DNA of 64,000 nt from Monodelphis domestica (GCF_027887165.1 NC_077230.1:33865351-33929350); one strand, 5' to 3'; shown: positions 46,201-58,640, counted from the stretch's first letter. The notes: generated by a model not told the origin, from the sequence alone. Numbers and translations are program-made.

Positions 46201-47560
46201 TGGGTTCTCTTTCAGGAAGAGATTGGTGGATTCTCTCTATTTCTATTTCCCCCTCTTGTTTGAGGATATCGTAATATTCCCTGAGGACTTCTTAAAATAT
46301 GAAATTCAGGATTTTCTATTGATCATGGTTTTCAGGTATTCTGATGATCTTCAGATGATTTCTCCTGGGTCTATTTTCTAGGCTGGTCATATTTACAATT
46401 GAAGTATTTCAGACTTTCTTCTATTTTTTTTTTAATTTTGGATTTTGTTTTATTGTTTCTTGCTTATGGTTTCATTAACTTCTATCAGTCCAATTCTAAT
46501 TTTAAGGAGTTTTCTTCCTTGAGTTCTTGGGTTTCCTTTTCCACTTGACTGTCTTTTCTTTAAAGGGTTGTTTCCTTCAGGTTCTGTTTTGTTTGTTTTG
46601 GTTTTGGGTTTGTTTTTTTGTTTTGTTTGTTTGTTTGTTGTTGTTGTTGTTTTTTGGTCTCTATTCCCATTTGGTGGATTCAATTAATTAGGAAGTTTTT
46701 TTCTTCAATGATTTTTTTCCCCCAGCTGTTGAGTTTTTCAATTAATTCCCTTATATTTTTTAACTTCTTCCAGGGATTCTTTTTAAGATCTAAACTCCTT
46801 GCCCACTTTCTTTTGAGGCTTCACATGTTTCCTTTATGGCATTGTTGTCCTCTTCTGAGTCCATATATTGATCTTCCTTGTCACTAAAGTACATTTCCCA
46901 GGTCAGTTTTTTCTTTTTTTACTTGTTTTTCCATTTTTTTCTTTCCTTTGTAACCATATTTATCTTTTGAGATCCTTCTCTGTTCCTGGAGTAAAAGGGT
47001 ATATTGTTCTAAGATTACAGAGTACTCTTCTCTGGTATTTGGTGTAGGACTAGCTGCCCTTGTTCCTCGTGGTTTGCCTGTCAAGGAGACAGCAGTACTG
47101 GCATGTTCTGGGGAGGTTGGCAACTGTTTCATCCAACTATATTTAGCATAATGACTTACCAGTTCCCCCATTGTTTTGTGGGTTAGTCTGGTCCCCACTA
47201 TGTTGCTTCACTGCCCCTACCAAGTAGCCTGGGTGGAAAAGGTTCCCTGCTTTGGTTTCTACTGCCCCAGGCTTTCCCCCACCACATGGAAGTAAGCAAA
47301 TTACTTCACTGTAGTTCTAGTTCCCCCTTCTTGCATCCCTGTAACCTCAAGATTCTTTTGCCATTTGGAAGTGGATAGTTCATTGTTAATTCTAGTTCCA
47401 TCTTTACTCCTTTGGAGTCCCAAGGCTCTGATGTCACATGAGATTTTGAAGGTTCCTTACCTTCTCTAAGTGTATAGAGTGACTCCAGCTGGGTTCCAAG
47501 ATCTGCCAGTACTATCAGATTGCTCTCTTCTGTTACCTACAGTGAGATGTTGCTCCAACT
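43230..47560 (-). mobile_element. Long antisense LINE-1 in intron 7 of unit B
   Basis: Reverse-strand L1 running from the 3' end (about 43230) through ORF2 to its start near 45260 (reverse-strand reading QLVIWNVDVNGLNLHIKQKR, FCPQETHLKNG: the endonuclease N-terminus), then ORF1/5' region to about 47560. ORF2 spans only about 2 kb, so it carries internal deletions, and the frames are broken. Its 3' part is shared with 18740-20030 in unit A. Confidence 0.8.
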
Positions 47561-47879
47561 TTTCTTTGTTTTGAGGCAATTTGTTTTCTTTTGTTTTTGC
47601 ATTGAGGAAATGGAGTGCCTTTTCTTCCTACATCTTAACTTTCAGCATGCAACTTTTGTCTTCATGCAAAATCTGAATAAAAGTGAAGAGGGCAGTTCTA
47701 AAGAGAGGAAGCTGCTGAGGTATCTATATCCATAAATGTACATATTCACATATGTACACACATATACATCCATATATACATATACATATCTATATGTCTG
47801 TACATATATGCATGTGTGAGCATAGAATGCCTTCCGCATGTTAAAGATTTTTTTTCATAGACATTGAAAATGTTTTTTT

Positions 47880-47990
47880 TACCAAGAACTCCTTGAGAGC
47901 AGAGATCGACTTTTTTGTCTTTTTCTGTATCCTTGGTGCTGTACCTGGAACACTTGAGGCACTTACTAATGATTGTTGACTTATTCAAAA
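47880..47990 (+). mobile_element. Ancient L2/MIR-type 3' fragment
   Basis: ctccttgagagcagagatcg, then tgtatccttggtgctgtacc and gaggcacttactaatgattg follow the common pattern of old non-LTR 3' ends. Confidence 0.55.
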
Positions 47991-48499
47991 CCTAGAATTT
48001 ATTTTTTTAAGATATATTATCTATATAAAGAAGAATGTGCATTTTTGAAAGACTTTCAAGTTTTTGAACTATAACACTCAAGGATGAGATAGAACATTTT
48101 ATTATCCCTATTACTACAAGAGGAAACTAAGAATCACAGCTGATGATTACCTTTGACTTATATGTTTCTGTGCCAAGAATAATCCCATGTGCCTTACCAC
48201 CAAGTTTATACTCTGCCTGATTATTAGTAAATTTTCTGGGAAAAAGAAACATATAGACATACACACACACATACAGACAAAACACAAATACACATACAAA
48301 TGGTATCTAGGCTGGTGCAAAAACTGAAGCTAGTGAGCGGGGAAAAGATTGCAAAAACAGAAAATTACTCCTAAATTTATAAATTACCTATCAAGATCAA
48401 CGCTGCCATATTCTTAAGAGATGTGCATTATACAATGTCACATGTATCTGATTTCTTTTAATGTAAAATACTCTCTTTAAGGCATATCATCTTGTTTTA

Positions 48500-48640
48500 T
48501 CTTCATGACAACTCTGTGGAGGAGGTTACATAAATATCATTTTCCAGATTTTACGGAAAACAAAAACAGGAAGATTCTGGAAATAAGACACTACTTGTTC
48601 AAGTACACCCAGCTCGTAAATGGACAAGCCAAGATTCTGT
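48500..48640 (+). mobile_element. MIR-like fragment
   Basis: tcatgacaactctgtggagg, then ttccagattttacggaaaac and acacccagctcgtaaatgga fit a decayed MIR core. Confidence 0.5.
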
Positions 48641-50560
48641 AGAAAGAATGCATTGTCACTTTAAAGATATATTACAGAATCCAAATTGTAAGAAGGAATG
48701 GAATACATTCTCTCCCTAGTTAATCTGTGTCACCCTAAGATTTTATTAAGCGTGGGGCTCACTCTAATTCCCTACTTAAAATGAATGTGTAAACTCTAGC
48801 TTGAGTCTCTAGCTGCCTTTCTAATGAGACTCACCATCACCTTTGTCAGAGTTATGCAGAAAGTGAGGCAGGTCAAGATTCTTTTGAGAAAAGTGAGGTG
48901 GGGGGAGGATTCAGTCTATTTCGCCTTCTGCAGATTTGACTATACCATTTACTAGCTGTTTGGAACTTTGAACAACTTACTTAACTACTCATGTTCTTTA
49001 AATCTCATATGAAAAGTAGTACTGTGAGAACACCAATCTGACCTTTTGGTGTACATAGTTTCAAAGGAGAAATGCTTGGAAAAAATATTGGACAAATTAA
49101 ATAAAGAAGTATTATATATACATTTACATATACATATACATATATACATATTCTGAAAAGAATGAGTTCCACATACCAACCAGTGAAGTTTTCTAAAGAA
49201 TACCATTCTTTCAGAACAAAAATGACACAATAGAGAAAAGAGAAATGGATCCTATTTTGACTCTGGCAAAGGCTTAAAAGTACAGGTAAATTTGGAACAA
49301 CGATTGCCCAGGTGCCAAGAAGAGGAAAAGATCATGAAAAAGTGGTTGGAATGGAACAGAGAGGATATTATAGAACAGAGATGATGTTATAAGCATCAGT
49401 GTTTGATATTAATAAACATTTTAATCACTGACATAGATAAAAAATAGATTCCATATGAAATTTGCAAATAATTTGTTTTAGCTTTAATTTTCCCAAACCT
49501 AGTACTATGGAAAATATATTTTTGAATGTTTTAAATGAATATTATTTTAGATATATCTGTATCTATCTCTTTCGATCTATATGACTGTCCATCTAAATTT
49601 AACTGTTGGCAAATAAGTTAGAGATGGCTTCCTTTCTTAGCTATAGATGTTAGACAACCTATATAGATGTTAGACAACCTATCTATATAGAAGGTTCATT
49701 AGAAATCACTTTCTTGGGTGTCATCATTTACCTGAATTTGTCTGGTATTGTGAATATGACAACTTTTGGAGCATCATTGCCATTGCTAACAGTAGGCAAT
49801 CTGGTTCAGCCTTTTGAGTCTGGGGTGAATGAGTCACAGTGGGAAAGTGGATGATGCACTTCAGGGGCTGTTATTTTTTTGGCTGCTGAGTACCATTATT
49901 ATGGTGATATGTTCAGTTGGTGTTCAGGGAGGGTTAGGACCTCTACTGTGAGAGCTTGCTGATTGCTTTTCAGGGCTGCTTATCCCCGTTTGGTGTCTAC
50001 CTCTTTCCCAGCTCTTACCTGTGGCTCCAAGCTATAGTTTTCAGCAGCAGCCTGTTAAAACTGTCCAGGCAGATGGGTTAAGCTTGGGTTTATGTCTAAC
50101 CCTAGCCTTGTGAAGACCTCTCCTGCGAGAACAGATGGATGAGGCAATTTGTTTCAGTAGCCATGAAGGTGGCTGAAGCAAACACTTTCGAGTGCTTAAA
50201 ACTTGGATGGCTATTAGAGACACTGACATCATTCAGGTGCATTTTCAGTCATCCTGACTTTTGTCTTGCCACAGGATTTAGATGACTCTGGAAGAAAGAG
50301 TGAGGCTGACAACTCTGGGCAACTCACTTAAATCCAGTTCACACATAAGTTAAGATATTACCCTGTGATGTCACTGGTATTCTTTGAAATGAAGGATCAC
50401 CACCACCACCACCAATTGATGGAACATATTTTTTATTGACTGAATCATCCTTTTATCTTCTTAAATCTAGCTTTGTTTTAAACTGCCCTTGCAGCTGGCT
50501 AATATTTTCTTGTAGATTCCAAATGATCAGTTTTTCAGGAGGAAGCTCAAAAATTATCTA
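48640..50560 (+). other. Rest of intron 7 of unit B
   Basis: From about 49590 to 50560 it aligns with 20030-20990 of unit A (shared gacacctgactttagtcttg-type text, catcctgacttttgtcttgc, aggatttagatgactctgga). 48640-49590 has no recognisable element except a TA-rich tract at 49115-49150. Confidence 0.55.
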
Positions 50561-50800
50561 TTTAATCCACTCATTTTGTAGGTGAGGAAAATGAAGCCCA
50601 GAGAATACATATAGATGACTAGCTCCCCTGCTAAGACTTCAAGTGTCTTGCCTCTAAATCCAATGCTCTATGTTCTTACCTCTGCATGATAATATAGAGG
50701 GTCATTAGCAATAGGAAGCAATTAAAGGTTGCTGTTGCCTCTGGTTAAACCTAGGAAGAAACTTATACTGTTCTACTCATTGAATTATTCATATTCTTAG

Positions 50801-50903
50801 ATATCACAATTAAAAAAGAACAAGTAGAAGAATTACTAGAACAGGAGATCAGCAGTGGCAAACCTGCAATGGGAAAAGCTCCAATGCAGTTTTCCTGGTT
50901 TTG
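50801..50903 (+). pseudogene. Unit B exon 8 homologue
   Basis: Acceptor catattcttag, donor gtaaga. Encodes ITIKKEQVEELLEQEISSGK followed by PAMGKAPMQFSWF, open, phase matching unit A. Confidence 0.76.
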
Positions 50904-51702
50904 GTAAGAGATATGCTTTTTATAAATGGATAACAAAATTCTTAACAGACAAAATGATTTATTTCTGCTGGATTTTACCCCAATTGGCTACCATTTTGCT
51001 GTGTTTTTCCTTTATATAAAAGAACCTCATTATTTCTGTATGGTTTCTCAGTTGTTCACATCTTCCTCAAATGGACTCTGGCATAGAGGTATCTAACTCA
51101 CAGCCTATGGAGTGGCCCCAAGAGATCCATTTCTTTTTGAGTTTGATAACACCAACATAGAGGAAAAAATATAGGACATAGAGTGTATCTAGGGTCAAAT
51201 TGGAGCTTTGTCACTTCAACTTGTGTGATTGAGGTTATGTGATTTCTGATCAATACGTTTGAGATTTCTCATCTATATAAAATGAGGGGATGGCACAAGT
51301 TGACATCCAGTGTTACTTCCAAATCTACATCAGGGAAACTTCAACTCCTTACAAGACAAATCATGTATTAGTTGTGTTTAATGTAGAGGAGGAAGCGGTA
51401 GGGAGAGATGATACCATGCCACATGCACAAAACTTTTAACTTAATTGACTTACATTTCTTGTTTGTTTCTTTTTTTTAACATAAAAGTCAAGTTAGGTTA
51501 TACCTATTCTCTTCGATATATGCCAACATAGACATGTGCCCCATAAAAAACCAAAGTTCCTTTAACATATGGCTTTATCTTTCTTATGGAATTGAAATTT
51601 ATGAATTTTTATAGTGTGTTTCTCTTTAGGTAACTTTTTGCATCATAATAGAATATATTTTATGCTTTAATTATTTCCCTCTCAAATCTTGGATGATTCT
51701 AG

Positions 51703-51799
51703 CAATGTCCAAGGATACAATTGGCGGAGTTTCTTTTGTTTTAAAAAACATGATAAACAAGTACAGAATGTGCGCAAGCAGGAAGAAACTGACCTAAAG
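51703..51799 (+). pseudogene. Unit B exon 9 homologue
   Basis: Acceptor ggatgattctag, donor gtaaat. Encodes NVQGYNWRSFFCFKKHDKQV followed by QNVRKQEETDLK, the same 97-nt length as unit A. Confidence 0.77.
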
Positions 51800-51975
51800 G
51801 TAAATTTTCATTATGTGAAATTTGTCATAAAGATTTATGTGCTTATCTCCATTTTAATTACTAGGGAATGAGCTTTTAACATAATCTCTAAGACCCTTTC
51901 GCAGTTTTCACTGTCAAGGGTTATATTAACATAGGCCAATCTAAGCTTTTAAATATTGTCTCTCTTGATCTCTAG

Positions 51976-52151
51976 CTATTTGATGACGCCTCTGCTTCTT
52001 TTATACCCCAAAGCTGCTGGTGTCTGACTGGACAGAAACTCAAGTTGGCCATTGGTTAAAGAGTATTGGAATGAAAAAATATATCCTGAAATTTGATTAT
52101 AAAAGAGTAAGCAGTCAAGAACTTCTTGAATTAGACAATGATGCATTAAAA
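51976..52151 (+). pseudogene. Unit B exon 10 homologue (SAM) with shifted start
   Basis: From the ancestral acceptor (tctag|ctatttgatg) the frame reaches TAA within the SAM region, because 4 nt are missing relative to unit A. From the internal AG at 52012-52013 (pyrimidine-rich tctgcttcttttataccccaaag), the exon starts CTG CTG GTG TCT GAC TGG in phase 0 and reads the whole SAM segment (SDWTETQVGHWLKSIGMKKY, ILKFDYKRVSSQELLELDND, ALK). Confidence 0.74.
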
Positions 52152-52403
52152 GTAAGCTTCAGAATTGGCTTTTTATATATGCTACATACAATTATATATT
52201 AACTTATTTTATGGTGGGCATTGGATGAAAAACAGTACAAATAATGGGATTCCTATATATGGCCCATTTGACAACCTTATGGTTTTAAGGAAAACATGTT
52301 AACTACCTTTTTGAATGTAGTTTCAAGAAATGTTTTTAATGTGATTTGCTCCCCCATTTTTTTAGTATTCCTTCCATATGGTCATTCCTTTTTATTTCTA
52401 TTT

Positions 52404-52590
52404 ATTTATTGAAACCTTATACCTTCCGTCTTAGAATATATAACATGTAAATTTACAAAGAAAAAGAATTTTAAGGGGTGGGCAATGTGAGGCAAGTGAC
52501 TGTCTCAGCATCATACTTCTAGGGGGTCACATTTGAAACCAGGACCTCTTTTCTCTAGGTCTGGTTCTCAATCTATTGAGCCACCATTCT
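52404..52590 (-). mobile_element. Marsupial SINE, uninterrupted copy in unit B intron 10
   Basis: Reverse-strand SINE (aaaccttataccttccgtct ... cacatttgaaaccaggacct ... ctcaatctattgagccacca). Same locus as the SINE split at 25660/28343 in unit A, so it is the empty-site reference for the insertions there. Confidence 0.8.
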
Positions 52591-53170
52591 TTTTTTTTTT
52601 TAAGAATTCTATTTATTAACAAACACTGGAAAGCAGAAAAGCAATATTTTAATTTTGTACCAGGCAGATTAACTTCACTGAAACAGATTAAAAAACAGTA
52701 ATCATGGGAAATGGCAAGCTTTCATTTCATTTATAGTAAATAAAATATCAATATTTTAAGCTTTAAATATCAAATATTGGTTAGAATAACATCTTTGTCA
52801 TTGACTTAAATAATAAAAAAATGCATAGTGTTTCAAATGCTACCATCTCTGGGCTCCCAACCAGTTAAGCAAATAAAAATTAATAGATGAGGAATGTAGC
52901 TTCAAGTATAATTATGATACCAATAAGAAGTACCAACACTCTTCTTAGAAAAGATAGTTTTTATGTGAATTCCTTAATGCATTTTAGAGTTCTACAATGT
53001 AATTTTTTTACTTCATTCATGGATATTGAATATTTTCCTAGTGTTGTAAAATCTGAGTTCTTCAGAAAGGATACTTAATTTAATGTTCAGGCTCATTATG
53101 TAAAGAGTTATAAAATATATTCATTTGAATGCATGCATGTAAAGTAAAAGCTTTAATTTTTTTTCCAAAG

Positions 53171-53252
53171 TGCATTGGAATCACTAAGTAGAGAGATCGC
53201 AAGAAAATCCTTAAGGGAATTAAGAAAATTCAACAGACAGAAAAAAATTAAT
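53171..53252 (+). pseudogene. Unit B exon 11 homologue with early stop
   Basis: Acceptor ttttttccaaag. Encodes CIGITK, then TAG at 53189-53191. Beyond it the same frame still resembles the last SAM helix (RDRKKILKGIKKIQQTEKN). The stop would remove SAM helix 5. Confidence 0.76.
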
Positions 53253-53445
53253 ATAATCTAACAATTAAATATATCAAAAAGATAATTCTGGAAGATACAG
53301 AAAAAATGAGAAAAATATAATTACATGATATTTACTTTTAATCTACTACTTCAACATATTATTTTGATATAGAATAATTTTTCATTGTTGAAAAATTATT
53401 AATATCATCCATAATAAGCATTACACATATTATACTGTATTTCTG

Positions 53446-53451
53446 AATAAA
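53446..53451 (+). promoter_or_regulatory. Candidate polyadenylation signal of unit B
   Basis: AATAAA about 200 nt downstream of the exon 11 homologue, in the 3' flank shared with unit A. The unit A equivalent is not a canonical hexamer. Confidence 0.35.
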
Positions 53452-54724
53452 CTGATTATAATATACACATATGCTCTCATTTTTGTAGGAAATAGATATG
53501 GAATTTCCTCAGTACAACTGAAGGAATAGTGCCAAAAGCAATTTTCCTAGTATAACAGAAACTCTTAGATGTTTTCAATCTTGTTCAACTTTTCATTACC
53601 TCTGCCTAGACCACCTGTAAAAAATCTGCCTCAAAGATTGAATAAATAAGCAACAGCTTTCTTATTGTCCCAGAGTCCTTAATAGACATTAATTGCAGAA
53701 CCTTAATGTTCTTCTCTCCAAATCCAGCCCTCTCTATTCTTTGTTAATTTTGCTTCAGAATCCAAATATGAACAAAAGAAATAAATGTATATAAAAATTT
53801 ATACATATAATAAATATATATCTATAAGGTATATATGATATGTGTGTGTGCATACATATATATTGCCCATGAGACCTCCTTCTTACCTTCTCCCATTAAC
53901 TACTACATTGACTTCTCCATAGTTTTTTGGTCATAATACTCTCCAAATCATAGCTCAAGTGCTCCAAAATACTGTTTTACATTTATCAATCTGTTAAAGA
54001 ATGTTATTCAGTTAAACCAATGGCCAACGAGGTGCTTTTGTTGTCCTCTCCCAGGACAATATCTTTAACAACTCTGCCCACTTCTGCTCCCAAAGAGATA
54101 AAAGGAAAACGTGCTTTAGGACATCGACAACATGAAGCAATAGTTGTAAAGAGTGAGGAACTATAGAAACATGCATGGACTATGCGCTATAGCACCCTTG
54201 AGCTATTTAGCTTTAGAATCTTTGTTTTTTAATTCTTACTATAAGCTTTTAATAGACACAAGGATCATTTGTTTTAGTTTTGTTTTTAGACCTGTGGCCT
54301 GAAGGAGCCATGTGCACTAGGAAAGAAAATAGGAAAAGTTACTTGGTTTAGAGGATCATATGTATCATCTAAGTTTCCCTAGTGCATATGGAAATATAAA
54401 TGATCCAAGATAATTTCTTGGGATCTGAGAATGTCCATGAGAATAATAGTCCACGGGAAGATCTCCATTGACTGCTGCTGCTGAAAGTAAGGACAAACCT
54501 GAGAACACAATGACAGTTTTATTCTAAAGGCTAAAGCCAGAGATAGGGACTTGTGTATTTCTAAAGGGACCGACTTCTGTAGGCATGATGTGGCCTAGGA
54601 AGAAGAATCAAATTTCAGTTCAACAGGACTAAAACAATAGGAGATTCATGAATGCCTGATTCCCTTTTGTATGTGAATAAATTCTGTCACAAAGGTAAGT
54701 TTAATAAGAAGTTAAGGTGGCAGC

Positions 54725-54727
<3 letters not shown>

Positions 54728-54780
<53 letters not shown>

Positions 54781-54800
54781 TGTGTGTGTGTGTGTGTGTT
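54728..54800. repeat. (GT)n microsatellite
   Basis: About 36 GT units with one GCGCG interruption. Confidence 0.97.
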
Positions 54801-55689
54801 TTGAATCATTTTCAATTGCAAACAATATTTAATACTAAATCTAGGAGGAGATAGGAAATCTTTACAGACTACTGTGTAGAAAGACAGACATAAGGTGACA
54901 TAGTTATACCTTTCTTTGAAAGCTCAGTGCTGGAAGCACTGGATTAGGGAAGGATATGGCAGATTTTGCAGCAAAAATGCAGGCTTCAGGGGAGAAAGAC
55001 CTGCTAAGAAGTTTTGTGTGACAGAAGGGCAGGCCATGTTAGAGAGAAATGTTGGAAACGTCTCCACAGATAAGCTTTGGCAACTGGCTGGATGGAGGAG
55101 GAAAGATGGACTGAGCCTGTGAAGAAGACAATATTTGGTGAGGCAGGATGATGAAATAGTGAGAGAGAGAAGAGGAAGAGGGGAGATTTTCTGATTAGAA
55201 AATAAGAATTTTAGCTTTGGAAATACTGAATATCAGATGTTTATAGGACAATGGTATAATTTAGAGAGGCATCACCTACCAAAAATTCCAGACTGGGATC
55301 TGGAAAGTTTACCACAATCTCAACACCCAAAGATTAAAGTCCAAATATTTGGAGAACAAAAAAAAAAAACAACCCACCCCAATATACTTCTTTTTCACTG
55401 TCCTCTGATCAGGACTGATCTTCCTTCACCACTCTGCCTACTGCTGCTGTCATAGAGCTAGAGAAAACATGCTTTTTGATGTCAGCAATAATTCACATTA
55501 GCTGTTGGGAGTGGAGCTATGTGGAAACGTGAGAGTGGTTTGGGTTCCTGAGTTGATTACATTAAAAAATTCCTTTAAAAAATCTTTTTCTCAACACTTT
55601 TCACATTTACATAAAAGGTTTTTATTCTTTTTAATTTTACATAGTTACAAGAGCCTTAGTTTAAAAGCCCTGGTTCACTTAAAAAATAA

Positions 55690-55882
55690 AACAAACAAAA
55701 AACCCTTACCTTCTCACTTAGAATCAATGCTGTGTATAGTTTCCACAGCAGAAGAGTGGTAAGGGCTAGTCAATGGGGTTTAAGCGACTTGCCCAGGGTC
55801 ACCAAGCTAGGAAGTGTCTGCGGACACATTTGAACCCAGGACTTGGCTCTCAATTCACCGAGTCACCCAACTGCCTCCAAAC
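55690..55882 (-). mobile_element. Marsupial tRNA-headed SINE, near full length
   Basis: Reverse strand: aacccttaccttctcactta, gcagaagagtggtaagggct, gcgacttgcccagggtcacc, ggacacatttgaacccagga, ctctcaattcaccgagtcac. The best-preserved copy of this family in the window. Confidence 0.85.
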
Positions 55883-56540
55883 TGGTTCATTCTTGAAAGA
55901 AAATTGAAAAAAGTTACTTTTCTTTTGATGAGTTACATGAATGATTCCAGTCATCCAAGTATCCCTGAAACTCATAAATTCTTTTAGATGGTTTCTGAGG
56001 AACTGAAGCTAACATGAGAAAAATGTTCCCTAGAAACTTACCCAGTCACCTGTGGGGAAACAATAACAGCAGATTCTAAAGAATGCCAGAAAAAGGAGTC
56101 CATGAATTTGTAAGAACACATATTTCTATATATATGATATGTCTGAGGAAGCACAGACAGTTCTGTACTTGCTACCTCTGGGCTAAGCCATATTATCCTC
56201 CTTGAGGGCTGGTTGTTTCTCTCAAGCTCGGTGCCCACCATAAATACTTGTTGGCTAACTGGATTGATAAATGGAATTGTTTACACACTCGTTGCTAGGG
56301 GAGCTTGTTTTGAAACTTAGGAAGTAAAATTATGTAAGTCTCAAGAAAGAAAAAGAAGTCTAAATATTAAATGTATAAAGGTGGTGAAATGGAAAGATTG
56401 GTAGGCCTAAGCTGAGGTATCTGTTAACTTTTACTGCTGCTTTTTGACTGCTGGCTGACCATTCTGAGTTTCAAGGCAACTGAAGAGTTGATTCAAAAGA
56501 AATGACTGGTGGTTCCCTTAAGAGGGCCAAACACTCAACA

Positions 56541-56607
56541 GCCAATAAGAGATCATAGAACATAGAACAACTGTCAGGTTACCAAGGAATCAGGAGGATT
56601 ATAAATA
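56541..56607 (+). promoter_or_regulatory. CCAAT plus TATAAATA core-promoter-like pair
   Basis: GCCAATAAG at 56541 and TATAAATAAAG at 56600, 50-60 bp apart, 2.5 kb upstream of the unit C start codon in + orientation. Could be the promoter of unit C (the unit A equivalent would lie before position 1) or part of an unrecognised LTR. Confidence 0.28.
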
Positions 56608-57179
56608 AAGGGAGGAGACTGGGGAGGTCATTCCTGCAAAGGAAACCAAGGAGGTAGGATGTGTTAAGGGTTGGAAGGGTGGCAGTTTGATAAATTGTGG
56701 AATTATTTGTTTTAGAGTAGTTGCTGGGAATTTCTTTTTGTTGTGGAATGGTTTGATATGGAATTGGTGATTTTTGATGTATACATTTTTAAAAAATATT
56801 GATAAACAGAATTCTAAAGGGGACCTCAGAGATTTTGTCCATTTTCAAAGGAATTGAAGATTATTGAGGAATCTATAAATATTATAAAATACTATGGCAG
56901 GTTCCAGGGGGAAAATATATCCTAACCAATATCTTCTAATGTGTTTTCTTTTTTATTTTAATTCTTTTTCTTTTTAACTTTTAAACATTATTTCATGTTT
57001 TCTGTTTCATATGATTTTCACAATTTTGGTCAGTCCTCTAGTGAAAAAATATAAGAATATTGGGGAAAGAAGGAGTGGGATAGATCCTGGAAATTCATCT
57101 TTATATAAATATTTAGAAACAGAAACCAATCTATATGTATGTACTACATTTAAATAAATATATATAAGTCTGAATATAA

Positions 57180-58640
57180 AGATTATATCCAATTAATATC
57201 AATTATTAATTAATGATTATCAATTAGTAATTGTCACTAACCAGTAATTGATTAATTAATGATCATCAAGGTGTAATAATCAAAAATTAATAATTGGTTA
57301 ATATAAATTATTTATTATAAACCACTAAATTATTGAATTATTTTATTTTTATTTATATACATTTGATTAATTAATTTATTTTTAATAAATTTTATTTTTA
57401 TATATTTATATATTATTTATTAAATTGTTTATTTTAATTTATTTTAAGATAACTTATAAATTCATGTAATTTAATTTTTATAGGTATTTTAATTCAATTA
57501 TTTATTAAAATAATAAATAAAATATAATATTATTTATTAATTAGTGACAGCCATTAATTGATGATCATTAATTAATAACTGGCAATGATTATTTTTTTAA
57601 CCCTCATTAATATTAAACAATTATTGGTTAATCAGCATTGATTAAAATTAATCTTAATCAATTAATAAGTAATGATCATTAATGAATCTATTTATGATCA
57701 TTGATTACTTATTATATTAAGTGAATTTAATGGATGGTTATTAATTAATAATTGATCATCATAATTATTCATAATAATTATTAAGTGATAATAAGTAATT
57801 ATTGATTAATGGTGATTGATATTAATTATTTTATAGTCATTATTATTAATTACATCAAACAATGATTGATTTATTTCATGAATTAACATTAACCAATTAT
57901 TATTTGATAATGTTTAATAATTAATATTAACAGATTATTGATGATCATCAATTTATCTTTAATAAATACTTGTTTAATATTAAATAATAATGATTGTGGA
58001 AAATAATAATGAATAATGATCATCAATTAGTATATGTCCCTAATTAATAATTGATTAATATTAATTATTGATTATTAAATTATTGTATTTTAGAGTATAT
58101 TTAATTAATTTATTTATTTTTAAATACATTTTCTTTTTATATATGTATATAAATATATTTTATTCATTTTTGAATTTAATTTTATTTATTTATTAATTTA
58201 TTTAATTTAACTTTTAAATCAATTTAAATAAAGTATATATTAACTTATTAAAATAGTAAAGTATTAATCATTAAATATTGATTGATGTTATTACTAATTA
58301 ATGACAATTGCTAATTGATTATTATTAATTAAAATCTTTTAGTATTTACTATTAATGAATTAACAATAATTAATAATAAATATCAATTATTAATTAATGG
58401 TTGAGAATTAATAGTCAATTAATAATAATTATTAATGATAATCAATCAATAATTGATTATGTAATAATTAAATTATTATAATATAATGTGTTATGTTGTA
58501 TAAATATAATAATATGACAGGATAGGATAGGATAGGATATAATCATTATATTATAAATTCTGATTAATTGAAGATAATAATTTATTAATGATCATTAATA
58601 ATTAGAATTCATTAATTAATATTAATATTTAATTAACATT
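57180..58640. repeat. TAATTA-rich AT block upstream of unit C
   Basis: Second copy of the block at 1-1460, with the same word content and the same right boundary (homologous text resumes at aaaggatggttttagaatat). Contains a short GATAG repeat at 58516-58538 that unit A lacks. Confidence 0.82.

Larger units (their letters stand above)
41931..53252 (+). pseudogene. Unit B: truncated, diverged neurabin-like copy (exons 6-11 only)
   Basis: Homologues of unit A exons 6-11 at 41931-42027, 42698-42830, 50801-50903, 51703-51799, 51976-52151 and 53171-53252, all with AG/GT borders and the same phases. Exons 1-5 (the whole PDZ domain) are absent, and L1 sequence abuts the first remaining exon. The SAM exon is 4 nt shorter at its start, which shifts the frame unless a second acceptor at 52011-52013 is used. 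The last exon has TAG at 53189-53191. Exons 6-9 are fully open, so decay is either recent or the piece is still transcribed. Most likely a pseudogene; a SAM-only transcript is possible. Confidence 0.78.
54000..57180. other. Spacer between units B and C, mostly unassigned
   Basis: No gene recognised. Holds the (GT)n tract, a SINE at about 55690-55882 and a CCAAT/TATA pair near 56540-56607, otherwise unique-looking sequence. Several 60-85-codon frames here show no domain. Confidence 0.5.
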
